Shown one piece after another: positions 37,285-45,121 of a stretch of DNA of 64,000 nucleotides. How positions within the stretch are numbered: position 1 is the stretch's first letter; every line of letters begins with the position of its first letter. The DNA lies in NCBI RefSeq assembly GCF_020055675.1, contig NZ_JAIPUS010000015.1, positions 1 through 64,000 on the forward strand, written 5' to 3'. The notes beneath the pieces were generated by a model. That model searched no databases and was not told the DNA's origin. It was given only the letters and a program-made list of their open reading frames with translations. The DNA is from Marivita sp. (GTDB lineage Bacteria > Pseudomonadota > Alphaproteobacteria > Rhodobacterales > Rhodobacteraceae). Position numbers and translations under genes: made by a program.

Positions 37285-38223
37285 ATGCGACGCTTTCTGG
37301 CTCTCCTGTTCGGCCTCTGCACCACGGCGCCCGCAGCGGCATCGGACCCGGTGACGGTCTTCGAGAGCTGGGCGCGCGACGGGGGCGCTGGGGAGACGGC
37401 GATCTCGGTGCTGCTGGACGGAACTGAGACCCATGCGGTCAATGCGACCCGACCGGTTGATCTCGCGTCGAATTCCAAGGTGATCACCGCATTATGCGTG
37501 CTGTCTCTTGTGGACGGCGGCGCGCTGAGGTGGGACACGCCGTTGACGACGCCGCTTGGCCCAGACGCGCCGCCCGGCACGGTTGCAGAGCTGATCACCC
37601 ACAGCGCCGGGATCGGGCGGGATTCCACCCAGTTGCGCATGGGGTTCTGGCTGAACGAGGAAACACCCCGCCATGCCCATGTCACCGACATCGTCCTGAA
37701 GCGCGACAGCCAGCGCGGCACACGCGGGCAATTCGCCTATACGAACGAGAATTATGCCCTCCTGGGCCGGATCATCGAAGTGACAACCGGCGAAAGCTAC
37801 GAGCAGGCCTGCCGCGCGCGCGTGCTCGATCCGGCCGGAGTCGAGGGCGCGTTGTCCCCGAGGTTTGCGGCTTTCGCGGCGTGGGGCGGATGGCGCATGG
37901 CAATGGCCGAGCACGCAGCGCTGCTCTGGCACTGGTTCGGCCCGCAGGGCCGGGTCGGGCGGGATCTTCTGGCGCTGCCGCATATCGCGCGGGGAGACGG
38001 CATGTATTACGGGCTTGGCATGAATTACACCGCCGAAGCGCGTGGCTTTCGCATATCCCACGCCGGCGCGATCTCGATTCCTTTCGGTCCCAAGACCGGC
38101 GCCTATGCCGTTGTCTACCCGTTCGGCGCAGTTGCTGCGACGGGGTATGACGCGGCGGTGGCCGACCCGGCACGCTTCAGGGACTTGTCCAACGGTCTGG
38201 AAAACCTCCTGAGCCCGCGCTGA
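37285..38223 (+). CDS. Secreted serine hydrolase (class C beta-lactamase fold)
   Basis: A 312-residue periplasmic protein with a signal peptide (FLALLFGLCTTAPAAAS, about 4-20) and the penicillin-recognising fold. The SxxK nucleophile is in LASNSKVI (Ser62, Lys65), the YxN triad is in FAYTNENYALLG, and an HxG-type third motif appears in ISHAGA. At 312 residues it is shorter than AmpC. It is more likely a peptidase or esterase relative than a resistance enzyme; the substrate is unknown. It starts 43 bp after proS and may share its transcript. It converges on glmM across 24 bp. Confidence 0.82.
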   Translation: MRRFLALLFGLCTTAPAAASDPVTVFESWARDGGAGETAISVLLDGTETHAVNATRPVDLASNSKVITALCVLSLVDGGALRWDTPLTTPLGPDAPPGTVAELITHSAGIGRDSTQLRMGFWLNEETPRHAHVTDIVLKRDSQRGTRGQFAYTNENYALLGRIIEVTTGESYEQACRARVLDPAGVEGALSPRFAAFAAWGGWRMAMAEHAALLWHWFGPQGRVGRDLLALPHIARGDGMYYGLGMNYTAEARGFRISHAGAISIPFGPKTGAYAVVYPFGAVAATGYDAAVADPARFRDLSNGLENLLSPR

Positions 38224-38247
38224 AGGATCACGCCTCCGCACCGTGGG

Positions 38248-39591
38248 TCACGCCGAGGCTGTTACCTCGGCCACGATGCCGTCGACCACGTCCACCAGCA
38301 TCTGTTCGTCCTCACACTCCGCCATCACGCGGATCAGGGGCTCGGTGCCGGATTTCCGGATCAAGAGCCGCCCTTTGCCATTCAGCCGCGCTTCGGCATC
38401 GGCGACGGCGGATTTGACAGCGGCGGTCTCCAAAGGGGCCACGGACGGATCATAGCGCACGTTTTTCAAGAGCTGCGGGACAGGTTCGAAACTGCGTGTC
38501 AGGGCACTGGCGGGACGGCCGGTACGGCACATCTCGCACAGGAATTGCAACCCGGCCATCAGCCCGTCTCCCGTGGTGGCGTAATCCGTCATCACGATAT
38601 GACCGGACTGTTCCCCGCCAAGGTTCCAGCCGCCGCGCCGCATCGCTTCGACCACGTAGCGGTCGCCGACGCCGGTGCGCTCGAGCCGCAGCCCGCGCCC
38701 GCCCAGGAACCGCTCCAGACCGAGATTGGACATGACCGTGGCCACCAGGACCCCGTCCCTTAGGCGCTCTTCGTCGGCCCAGCGGGCGGCCATCAGGGCC
38801 ATGATCTGGTCGCCATCGGCGATCTGTCCGGATTCGTCGATCAGGATCACCCGGTCGGCATCGCCATCAAGGCAGATGCCGACATCCGCACCCTGCGCCA
38901 CCACGGCGGCTGCCGCCACTTGCGGATGGGTCGAGCCACAGCCATCGTTGATATTGGTACCATCCGGCTCGATCCCCAGCGGGATCACGTCCGCGCCAAG
39001 CTCCCAAAGCACCTCGGGGGCGGCCTTGTAGGCGGCGCCATTGGCGCAATCGACCACCACTTTCAGCCCGTCCAGCCGCATGCCGGGAAGGACCGTGGAC
39101 TTCACCCGCTCCTGGTAGCGGAAGCGCCCATCGTCGATGCGCTTGGCGCGGCCGATATTCTCGACCTGCGCGGTTTTGACACCGCTTTCGATCAACGCTT
39201 CGATCTCGGCCTCGTCTGCATCCGACAGCTTGAACCCGTCCGGTCCGAAGAACTTGATGCCGTTGTCGGCGGCGGGGTTGTGGCTTGCGGAAATCATGAT
39301 CCCCAGGTCGGCCCGCATCGACGGGGTGAGCAAGCCCACCGCCGGCGTCGGAACCGGTCCGAGCAGGAGCACGTTCATCCCGGTCGAGGTCAGCCCCGCA
39401 GTCAGCGCATTTTCGAACATGTAGCCCGATTGCCGCGTGTCCTTGCCGATGACGACGCGATGCACCCCCTTGGAATCCTGCCGGAAATGCCGCCCGACCG
39501 CGGCTCCGATCCGCAGTGCCATATCGGCGGTCATCGGAAAGGTGTTTGCGGTGCCGCGCACCCCGTCGGTTCCGAAAAGCTTGCGAGTCAT
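38248..39591 (-). CDS. glmM: Phosphoglucosamine mutase
   Basis: Converts glucosamine 6-phosphate to glucosamine 1-phosphate for UDP-GlcNAc, peptidoglycan and lipopolysaccharide synthesis. The 447-residue protein starts [16 protein letters not shown] and has the phosphoserine loop [14 protein letters not shown], the metal loop [11 protein letters not shown], the sugar loop GGEQSGHIV and the phosphate loop [15 protein letters not shown]. The ATG at 39591 shares one base with the folP stop (TGATG), so folP and glmM are translationally linked. The frame is open 10 codons further, inside folP, but that is not used. Confidence 0.97.
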   Translation of the reverse strand: MTRKLFGTDGVRGTANTFPMTADMALRIGAAVGRHFRQDSKGVHRVVIGKDTRQSGYMFENALTAGLTSTGMNVLLLGPVPTPAVGLLTPSMRADLGIMISASHNPAADNGIKFFGPDGFKLSDADEAEIEALIESGVKTAQVENIGRAKRIDDGRFRYQERVKSTVLPGMRLDGLKVVVDCANGAAYKAAPEVLWELGADVIPLGIEPDGTNINDGCGSTHPQVAAAAVVAQGADVGICLDGDADRVILIDESGQIADGDQIMALMAARWADEERLRDGVLVATVMSNLGLERFLGGRGLRLERTGVGDRYVVEAMRRGGWNLGGEQSGHIVMTDYATTGDGLMAGLQFLCEMCRTGRPASALTRSFEPVPQLLKNVRYDPSVAPLETAAVKSAVADAEARLNGKGRLLIRKSGTEPLIRVMAECEDEQMLVDVVDGIVAEVTASA

Positions 39592-40601
39592 CAGCCGTGT
39601 CCCCTTACAATCGCCTGCCACATGGCCAAAGCCTGGCGGGTCTCGTCCACGTCATGCACCCGCATGATCTGTACGCCCTGCGCCGCCGCGTGCAAGGCCA
39701 CGGCTACCGATCCCATCACACGTCTGTCCGCAGCGTCGGCCCCGGTTATGGTGCCGATGAACCGCTTGCGGGACGCTCCGAGGAGTATCGGACAACCAAG
39801 ACCGTGAAAAAGGGACATATCGGACAACAACATCAGGTTGTGATCAATGGTTTTCCCGAAGCCGATCCCCGGATCGACAATGATACGCTCACGTGCAATC
39901 CCGGCCGCCTCCAACGCGTTGATGCGGTCGGACAGGAAATCATAGACATCGAGGCGCACATCATCATAGCGCGGGTCGTTCTGCATCGTCTGCGGATCGC
40001 CCTGCGCATGCATCACGCAGACCGGCACGGCATGGTTTGCACAAAGCTCGGCCAGCGCCGGGTCATGGGTAAACCCGGACACGTCATTCACGATCGCCGC
40101 GCCCGCGGTCAGCGCCGCCCCGGCCACAGACGCCTTGCGCGTATCGATCGAGATCGGGACGTCCAGCCCCTCCGCGAGGGCGGCGATCGGGCCGGCGACG
40201 CGGCGGATTTCTTCCTCGGACGGGACGGTGGCCGCCCCGGGGCGGGTGCTTTCGCCGCCGATATCGATAAGCCCTGCGCCTTCGGATATCATATGTCGCG
40301 CCTGCGCCACGGCCGCTTCGGGATCGAGGTACCGCCCGCCGTCGGAAAAGCTGTCGGGGGTGACGTTCAGGATGCCCATCACCGTCACATCCGACATATC
40401 GAGACCCGCGACAGGCGCGCGTGACGCGGTCAGGCGGGCCACGATGTCGTCGGGAATTTCCTTGGCGGGAATCACCTCTGGCGCAGCGTCACGACGCAGC
40501 GCCACCGCGTCCGAAAACCACAGCGGTCCGCCAGCGAGCGGCTGTGCATCTTTCGGGCGTGTGACTTCGGAACGGGGCAGGGGGCGAAAATAGGTGGTCA
40601 T
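39591..40601 (-). CDS. folP: Dihydropteroate synthase
   Basis: Joins hydroxymethyl-dihydropterin pyrophosphate and p-aminobenzoate in folate synthesis; target of sulfonamides. In the 336 residues the TIM-barrel begins near residue 70 with [17 protein letters not shown], followed by [21 protein letters not shown] and [11 protein letters not shown]. About 70 residues precede the barrel, a longer N-terminal extension than in E. coli FolP (282 residues). It is the middle gene of folB-folP-glmM, a common order. Confidence 0.96.
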   Translation of the reverse strand: MTTYFRPLPRSEVTRPKDAQPLAGGPLWFSDAVALRRDAAPEVIPAKEIPDDIVARLTASRAPVAGLDMSDVTVMGILNVTPDSFSDGGRYLDPEAAVAQARHMISEGAGLIDIGGESTRPGAATVPSEEEIRRVAGPIAALAEGLDVPISIDTRKASVAGAALTAGAAIVNDVSGFTHDPALAELCANHAVPVCVMHAQGDPQTMQNDPRYDDVRLDVYDFLSDRINALEAAGIARERIIVDPGIGFGKTIDHNLMLLSDMSLFHGLGCPILLGASRKRFIGTITGADAADRRVMGSVAVALHAAAQGVQIMRVHDVDETRQALAMWQAIVRGHG

Positions 40602-40640
40602 ACCGTGTCAATGAAACGCAAAACAGGCTTTGACAAGCGG

Positions 40641-41567
40641 TTACAGCACGCTTTCGCCGATTGGCCTGTTGCGAAGTGTAACATCCTCGGCGGAGGACGC
40701 CTCCGCCCCGATGGTAAAAACCTCGCAGGCATCCATTTCGGCGGCGAACCAGCCGGTGAGCGCGGCAGCATCGGTCACCGCGCTGCCGGGGCCATCGACC
40801 GCATCCAGCACGATCTTGGAAGGCGCCCAGATGCAGACCTGTCCGTTCTTCATCGCCCAGTCGAGTTCGGTGCGCGTCGCCACCACCTTGCAGCGCGCGT
40901 CCCGCGCGGCAAGGGTCCAGCCGTTCTGTTCGATTGCCAGCAGATCAATCCGGCGTTGCGTCATCGCGTGGCCTGTCCGGGGTCGCGGGCCATCGGGCAA
41001 GCCGACACACAGGATGAGCGGCGCGCTGCGACCGGTCATCTGGTCGATCCAGCCGCCCAGGTGCTGCGACGCGATTGCCGCATTCGACAGGTGAACAACA
41101 CGCGGATGCGGGCGCTCCTGCGCGGCATCCTGCGCGTCTTGCCCCAGATCACCGCGCGAGCGCACGATCTCCACACCAAGAGCCCCGGGTCCGCGATCCA
41201 GCTTTTCGATCCGCACGAAGGCACGCAGCGCCTGTGGTTCGTGCAGGATCCGTTCGGCGATCCGTTCGGCCAGCGTTTCCAGAAGATTCAACCGCTCTGC
41301 GCCCAGTTCGGCGGCAATCGCTTCGGTCACGCGATCGTAAGACAGGATCCGATCCACGTCATCGTCAAGATGCCCAACGATGGGCTGCACTTCGACCACC
41401 ACGTTGAAGCACACCCGCTGGGTGGTGCCCCGTTCGGCCTGAAAGGCGCCGATTTCGACCTCGACGATATGATCGCGCAGGGAGATGCGGTCCACCGGAC
41501 CGTCATCCGCAGTGGCAATCGCCCGTTCGGCCGGATGCGCAAAGGCAAGGCGAATTTCGGAACTCAT
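40641..41567 (-). CDS. folB: Dihydroneopterin aldolase fused to an amino-acid-kinase-like domain
   Basis: The 308 residues fall into two halves. Residues 1-140 are FolB (DRISLRDHIVEVEIGAFQAERG, LSYDRVTEAIAAE, NLLETLAERIAERIL), the aldolase of folate synthesis. FolB alone is about 120 residues. Residues 145-290 align by eye with small amino-acid-kinase proteins: VVHLSNAAI in place of VVKLGGSLL, TQRRIDLLAIEQNGW, a WAPSKIVLDA segment and AVTDAAALTGWFAAEM in place of the family's TSDSLAAWLA. The catalytic Lys and GGS are missing, so kinase activity is doubtful. The folP start lies 39 bp downstream of its stop. Confidence 0.85.
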   Translation of the reverse strand: MSSEIRLAFAHPAERAIATADDGPVDRISLRDHIVEVEIGAFQAERGTTQRVCFNVVVEVQPIVGHLDDDVDRILSYDRVTEAIAAELGAERLNLLETLAERIAERILHEPQALRAFVRIEKLDRGPGALGVEIVRSRGDLGQDAQDAAQERPHPRVVHLSNAAIASQHLGGWIDQMTGRSAPLILCVGLPDGPRPRTGHAMTQRRIDLLAIEQNGWTLAARDARCKVVATRTELDWAMKNGQVCIWAPSKIVLDAVDGPGSAVTDAAALTGWFAAEMDACEVFTIGAEASSAEDVTLRNRPIGESVL

Positions 41568-41687
41568 GGCACGTCCTTCGTTGCAACGTCATCCGCCTAT
41601 CAGAGGTGACCCGAAACGGAAATGCCACGAAAGGGCGTTTTGCAGCCCAGTCGCGACATTATCGCACAGACGATGGCTTGAAGTGTG

Positions 41688-42320
41688 TCAGCCGTTGCTG
41701 CTGACCCGCCATGTGTGCCGATAGAAGAGGTGGACACCGATCGCCGTTGTCTTCGTGTAGGTGTGGGCCCAGCGGGGCTGCACCGCGGTGGTGTGATAAT
41801 GGGTGGCCCCATCGGTCAGGTTCAACGGGGCGCGGCCATGAAGGATCGCCCCGGCAACCTTGCCGACACGGTCCCATGCGCGCGGCTCGTGGACCTGTTC
41901 GGGCAGACCGTCACAGGTATAGGTGAACTGGCATTGATATTTCTGGCCTGTTCCCTGGTTGATCACCCCGCAAACGCTGTCCGGAAACCGGCCGCTCTTG
42001 ACGCGGTTCATGATGACCTCGGCCACGGCGAACTGGCCCTTGATGGTTTCGCCGCGGGCTTCGAAATACAGCGCTTCGGCCAGGCATTTCCATTGGGCGC
42101 CGCCTTTGGACGCCGATTGCGCATCAAGCCAGGAGGAATTGTACATCGCGGTCTTGCGCGATGCCGGTGTGACCAGCGATTTCAGATGAGACGGACCGGC
42201 CGCAGCCAATCCGATCTGTTCATTGACGACAAGCGCCTCGGCAGCGTTACTCACGCGCTCGGCCACGGCGGGTGTGGCCAGCAGGCCAGCAGCCACGATC
42301 AAAGCAAACAATCTCGACAT
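41688..42320 (-). CDS. SleB-family cell wall hydrolase
   Basis: A 210-residue exported protein with a signal peptide (FALIVAAGLLATPAVA, about 4-20) and a C-terminal Hydrolase_2 (SleB/CwlJ) domain: LAEALYFEARGE with the catalytic-type Glu, VAEVIMNRVKSGRFPDSVCGVI, QCQFTYTCDG and THYHTTAVQPRW. It probably cleaves peptidoglycan in the periplasm. In non-spore-formers the role is cell-wall remodelling. It is 120 bp upstream of folB on the same strand. Confidence 0.92.
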   Translation of the reverse strand: MSRLFALIVAAGLLATPAVAERVSNAAEALVVNEQIGLAAAGPSHLKSLVTPASRKTAMYNSSWLDAQSASKGGAQWKCLAEALYFEARGETIKGQFAVAEVIMNRVKSGRFPDSVCGVINQGTGQKYQCQFTYTCDGLPEQVHEPRAWDRVGKVAGAILHGRAPLNLTDGATHYHTTAVQPRWAHTYTKTTAIGVHLFYRHTWRVSSNG

Positions 42321-42499
42321 ACCGAGTGTTCATCTCGCAACATTGTGGGTTGCGACGCTGCGAGCAGAAAAGCAACGCCGCACAATGCACGGGCGAATAT
42401 CGAAATTATGCCGTGTAAACAAGCAGGTCAGATGTGACCTTCTTGCATATCACATATGCGCCTCGCGAAGGCGATATCTGGACACCCCGTCGCAGGGTG

Positions 42500-45049
42500 C
42501 TACCTGATCTTGTCACCAAGCGCAAGTTGTGCTGCCGCGAGTCGCGCCACCGGAACCCGGAAGGGCGAGCAACTGACATAGTCGAACCCTGCCGACCGAC
42601 AAAAGGCGATTGATTCGCTATGCGCTGCATGCTCACCGCAGATCGATAAAACCACGTCCGGATGCGCGGCGCGACCCCGATTTGCGCCAAAGGTCAATAA
42701 TTCTCCGACGCCTTCGGTGTCGAGGATGTGAAACGGGTCTTCGCTGAAAACGCCTTGCCGGACATATTCCGACATGAACCGCCCGGCATCATCGCGTGAC
42801 AGGCCATAGGTCATCTGGGTCAGGTCATTGGTGCCGAAACTCAGGAAATGGGTGTGCTCGGCAATATCGCCGGCGCGCAGGCAGGCGCGGGGCGTTTCCA
42901 CCATCACGCCCAACCGGTAGCTGAAATCGGTGCTGTTCTCGGTGCGTACCGCTGCTGCCACCGCTTCGACCCGGCCGCGCACCAATTCGACCTCGCGCTT
43001 GGCCGACACCAGCGGAACCATGATTTCGGGCACCACGGTGATGCCCTCGCGGGCCGCTTCGACCGTTGCCTCGAAAATCGCACGCGCCTGCATGTCGTAG
43101 ATCTCTGGCACCGTGATGCCAAGCCGCACGCCGCGCATGCCCAGCATCGGGTTGTATTCTGTCAGGCTTTCGACCCGGCGCGTCACGACGCTCACCGGGA
43201 TATCAAGAGCTTCGGCCAATTCTCGCTGGCCCGCGCGGCTGGTGGGCAAGAACTCGTGCAGGGGCGGATCGAACAGGCGGATGCAGACCGGCTGACCCTG
43301 CATGATCTGGAACAGTTCAAGAAAATCCGTCCGCTGCATCGGCAGCACAAGCTCAAGCGCCGCTTGCCGGTCCTGCGGGTTTTCCGCGAAGATCATCTCG
43401 CGCATCGGCGTCAGCCGTTCGGGTTCGAAGAACATGTGCTCGGTGCGGCACAACCCGATTCCCTGCGCCCGGAAATGCAGCGCGGTTTTGGCATCGGCGG
43501 GTGTGTCGGCATTGGCCCGCACACCGATATCGCGCTCGGCATCGGCCCAACTCATGAAGGTGCGAAAGGTGTCATCCAGTGTCGCTTCGATCATCTCCAC
43601 CGATCCGGCCAGAACCTGCCCGCGTGTCCCGTCGATGGTGATCTCGTCGCCTTCCTTGAAGATCCGCCCATCCGCCGCGGCAAGCGACCTCCGCTTCACC
43701 TGGAACCGCAGATCCGCGACCCCAACCACGCAGGGCAGGCCCAAACCGCGCCCGATCACCGCCGCGTGGCTGGTCATGCCGCCGCGTTCTGTCAAAACCG
43801 CCGCCGCCGCATGCATCCCGCGAATTTCCTCGGGGCTGGTTTCGCGCCGGACCAGAACGCAGGCCTCTCCGCGCGCCGCACTGGCCTGCGCGGCCTCCGA
43901 GGAAAACACGATCCGCCCGGTGGCCGCGCCGGGGCTGGCGGCGATCCCGCTGCCCACGATGTCCCGGCGGCTCTTGGCAGACACCTGCCGGTGCAGCAAT
44001 TCCGACAGCGCGCGCGGTTCGATCCGCATCACCGCGTCCTGTTTGCCGATGATCCCGTCCTCGGCCAGGCGGACGGCGATCCGCAAGGAGGCCCGCGCAC
44101 TGCGCTCCACGCGGACCCCGTCAAGGATATGCAGTTTGCCGTTCTCGATGGTGAATTCGATCTGCATTTCCTCGCGCAGGTGGGCGCGCATCAGGTCGGC
44201 ATGTCTCAGCAGCGCGGCAAAGGCATCGGGCGCCAGCTCTTCCAGCGATGGCCCGCGCGGGTCGGTTTCAAGGAAAATCGACGGCGACCCGCCATCCAGC
44301 GCCTCGCGGCCCTGGCTCTGGCTCAGGTACCGGCCCGTGACCTGTGGCAAGCCGGTGGACGGGTTGACCAGTTGCAGCACACCCGATCCGCATTCGCCGC
44401 TGCCAAGGCCAAGGGCCATCTCCTGCACCACGAGGCCCAGGCCCGCATCAACGGGCGCGCCCTTGGCCTGTCGCAAAAGCCGTGCCGTGGTGCCTTCCCA
44501 GGCGCGCGCCATCGATCGCAGGATTTCCGCCAACTGGATCGCCGGGTCCTGGGGGAAGGGTTCTTCGGCCTCGTCCTCGTAAAGCTGCAGCGCGGCGGTC
44601 AGCGTGTCATGCCCATCGGTCTCCAGCTCATCGAATGCCTCGGCATCCAGACGCGCCACATCGATCGCGTAATTCACAATAAACCGGAAATATATCTGCG
44701 TTGCCGCGTCTGTGCCGATCTGATCGCACAGGGCGGCATGGCGGGCATCGTTCATCCCGATGTTCAGCACCGCACCGGGACCGCCCCAGTCCGGATCTTC
44801 CGACGAGGGGCGCACGCAGAGCAGCGCATTTTCGTCGAACTGACCCAGGATCCCGCTCACATCCGGACGATAGCCGGACGCGATCTGGTGCACGGCATCG
44901 AAGGACAGCGCCACCGTCGGCGGCACCGGCAGATCGAGCCGCACCAAGCGCTGCAAACATTTCGCCCGCCCGCCATGGGTCGGCGTTGTCATCGGAGAGG
45001 TCGGTGTGATCAGCGTCACATCGGGGTTGTCAGGGCTTGGTTTCTGCAC
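42500..45049 (-). CDS. Diverged pyruvate phosphate dikinase-like PEP-binding protein
   Basis: 849 residues with the PPDK domain order. The N-terminal nucleotide-binding part is very diverged: GGRAKCLQRLVRLDLPVPP replaces GGKGANLAEM, and CVRPSSEDPDWGGPGAVLN replaces the SMPGMMDT loop. The swivelling phosphohistidine domain is intact (TERGGMTSHAAVIGRGLGLPCVVG). So is the C-terminal PEP/pyruvate TIM barrel (GIGLCRTEHMFF, LSICGEHAAHSESIAFC, YVSCSPFRVPVARLAAAQ), including the CGEH cysteine. Dikinase activity is therefore uncertain. The GTG at 45049 follows AAGAGGTG and gives the expected QKPSPDNPD start. It is 72 bp downstream of glyS. Confidence 0.8.
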   Translation of the reverse strand: MQKPSPDNPDVTLITPTSPMTTPTHGGRAKCLQRLVRLDLPVPPTVALSFDAVHQIASGYRPDVSGILGQFDENALLCVRPSSEDPDWGGPGAVLNIGMNDARHAALCDQIGTDAATQIYFRFIVNYAIDVARLDAEAFDELETDGHDTLTAALQLYEDEAEEPFPQDPAIQLAEILRSMARAWEGTTARLLRQAKGAPVDAGLGLVVQEMALGLGSGECGSGVLQLVNPSTGLPQVTGRYLSQSQGREALDGGSPSIFLETDPRGPSLEELAPDAFAALLRHADLMRAHLREEMQIEFTIENGKLHILDGVRVERSARASLRIAVRLAEDGIIGKQDAVMRIEPRALSELLHRQVSAKSRRDIVGSGIAASPGAATGRIVFSSEAAQASAARGEACVLVRRETSPEEIRGMHAAAAVLTERGGMTSHAAVIGRGLGLPCVVGVADLRFQVKRRSLAAADGRIFKEGDEITIDGTRGQVLAGSVEMIEATLDDTFRTFMSWADAERDIGVRANADTPADAKTALHFRAQGIGLCRTEHMFFEPERLTPMREMIFAENPQDRQAALELVLPMQRTDFLELFQIMQGQPVCIRLFDPPLHEFLPTSRAGQRELAEALDIPVSVVTRRVESLTEYNPMLGMRGVRLGITVPEIYDMQARAIFEATVEAAREGITVVPEIMVPLVSAKREVELVRGRVEAVAAAVRTENSTDFSYRLGVMVETPRACLRAGDIAEHTHFLSFGTNDLTQMTYGLSRDDAGRFMSEYVRQGVFSEDPFHILDTEGVGELLTFGANRGRAAHPDVVLSICGEHAAHSESIAFCRSAGFDYVSCSPFRVPVARLAAAQLALGDKIR

Positions 45050-45121
45050 TGCAGCACCTCTTGAAGCTGGGCGCAGCATACGGACGCCGCGCGCCCTGAC
45101 AAGAGGCGTTGATGGCGCGGC

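Noticed and set aside
35757-37721. A 654-codon minus-strand frame over proS and the serine hydrolase
   Set aside because: Crosses two well-supported plus-strand genes; composition typical of an antisense frame.
37285-38223. Beta-lactamase resistance gene
   Set aside because: The SxxK and YxN motifs exist, but size and context fit a general serine hydrolase, and the AmpC-specific KTG motif is not seen.
42848-45064. A 738-codon open frame on the plus strand
   Set aside because: It mirrors the PPDK-like gene on the other strand; the translation is His/Arg/Gln-rich without domains. High GC leaves antisense frames open.
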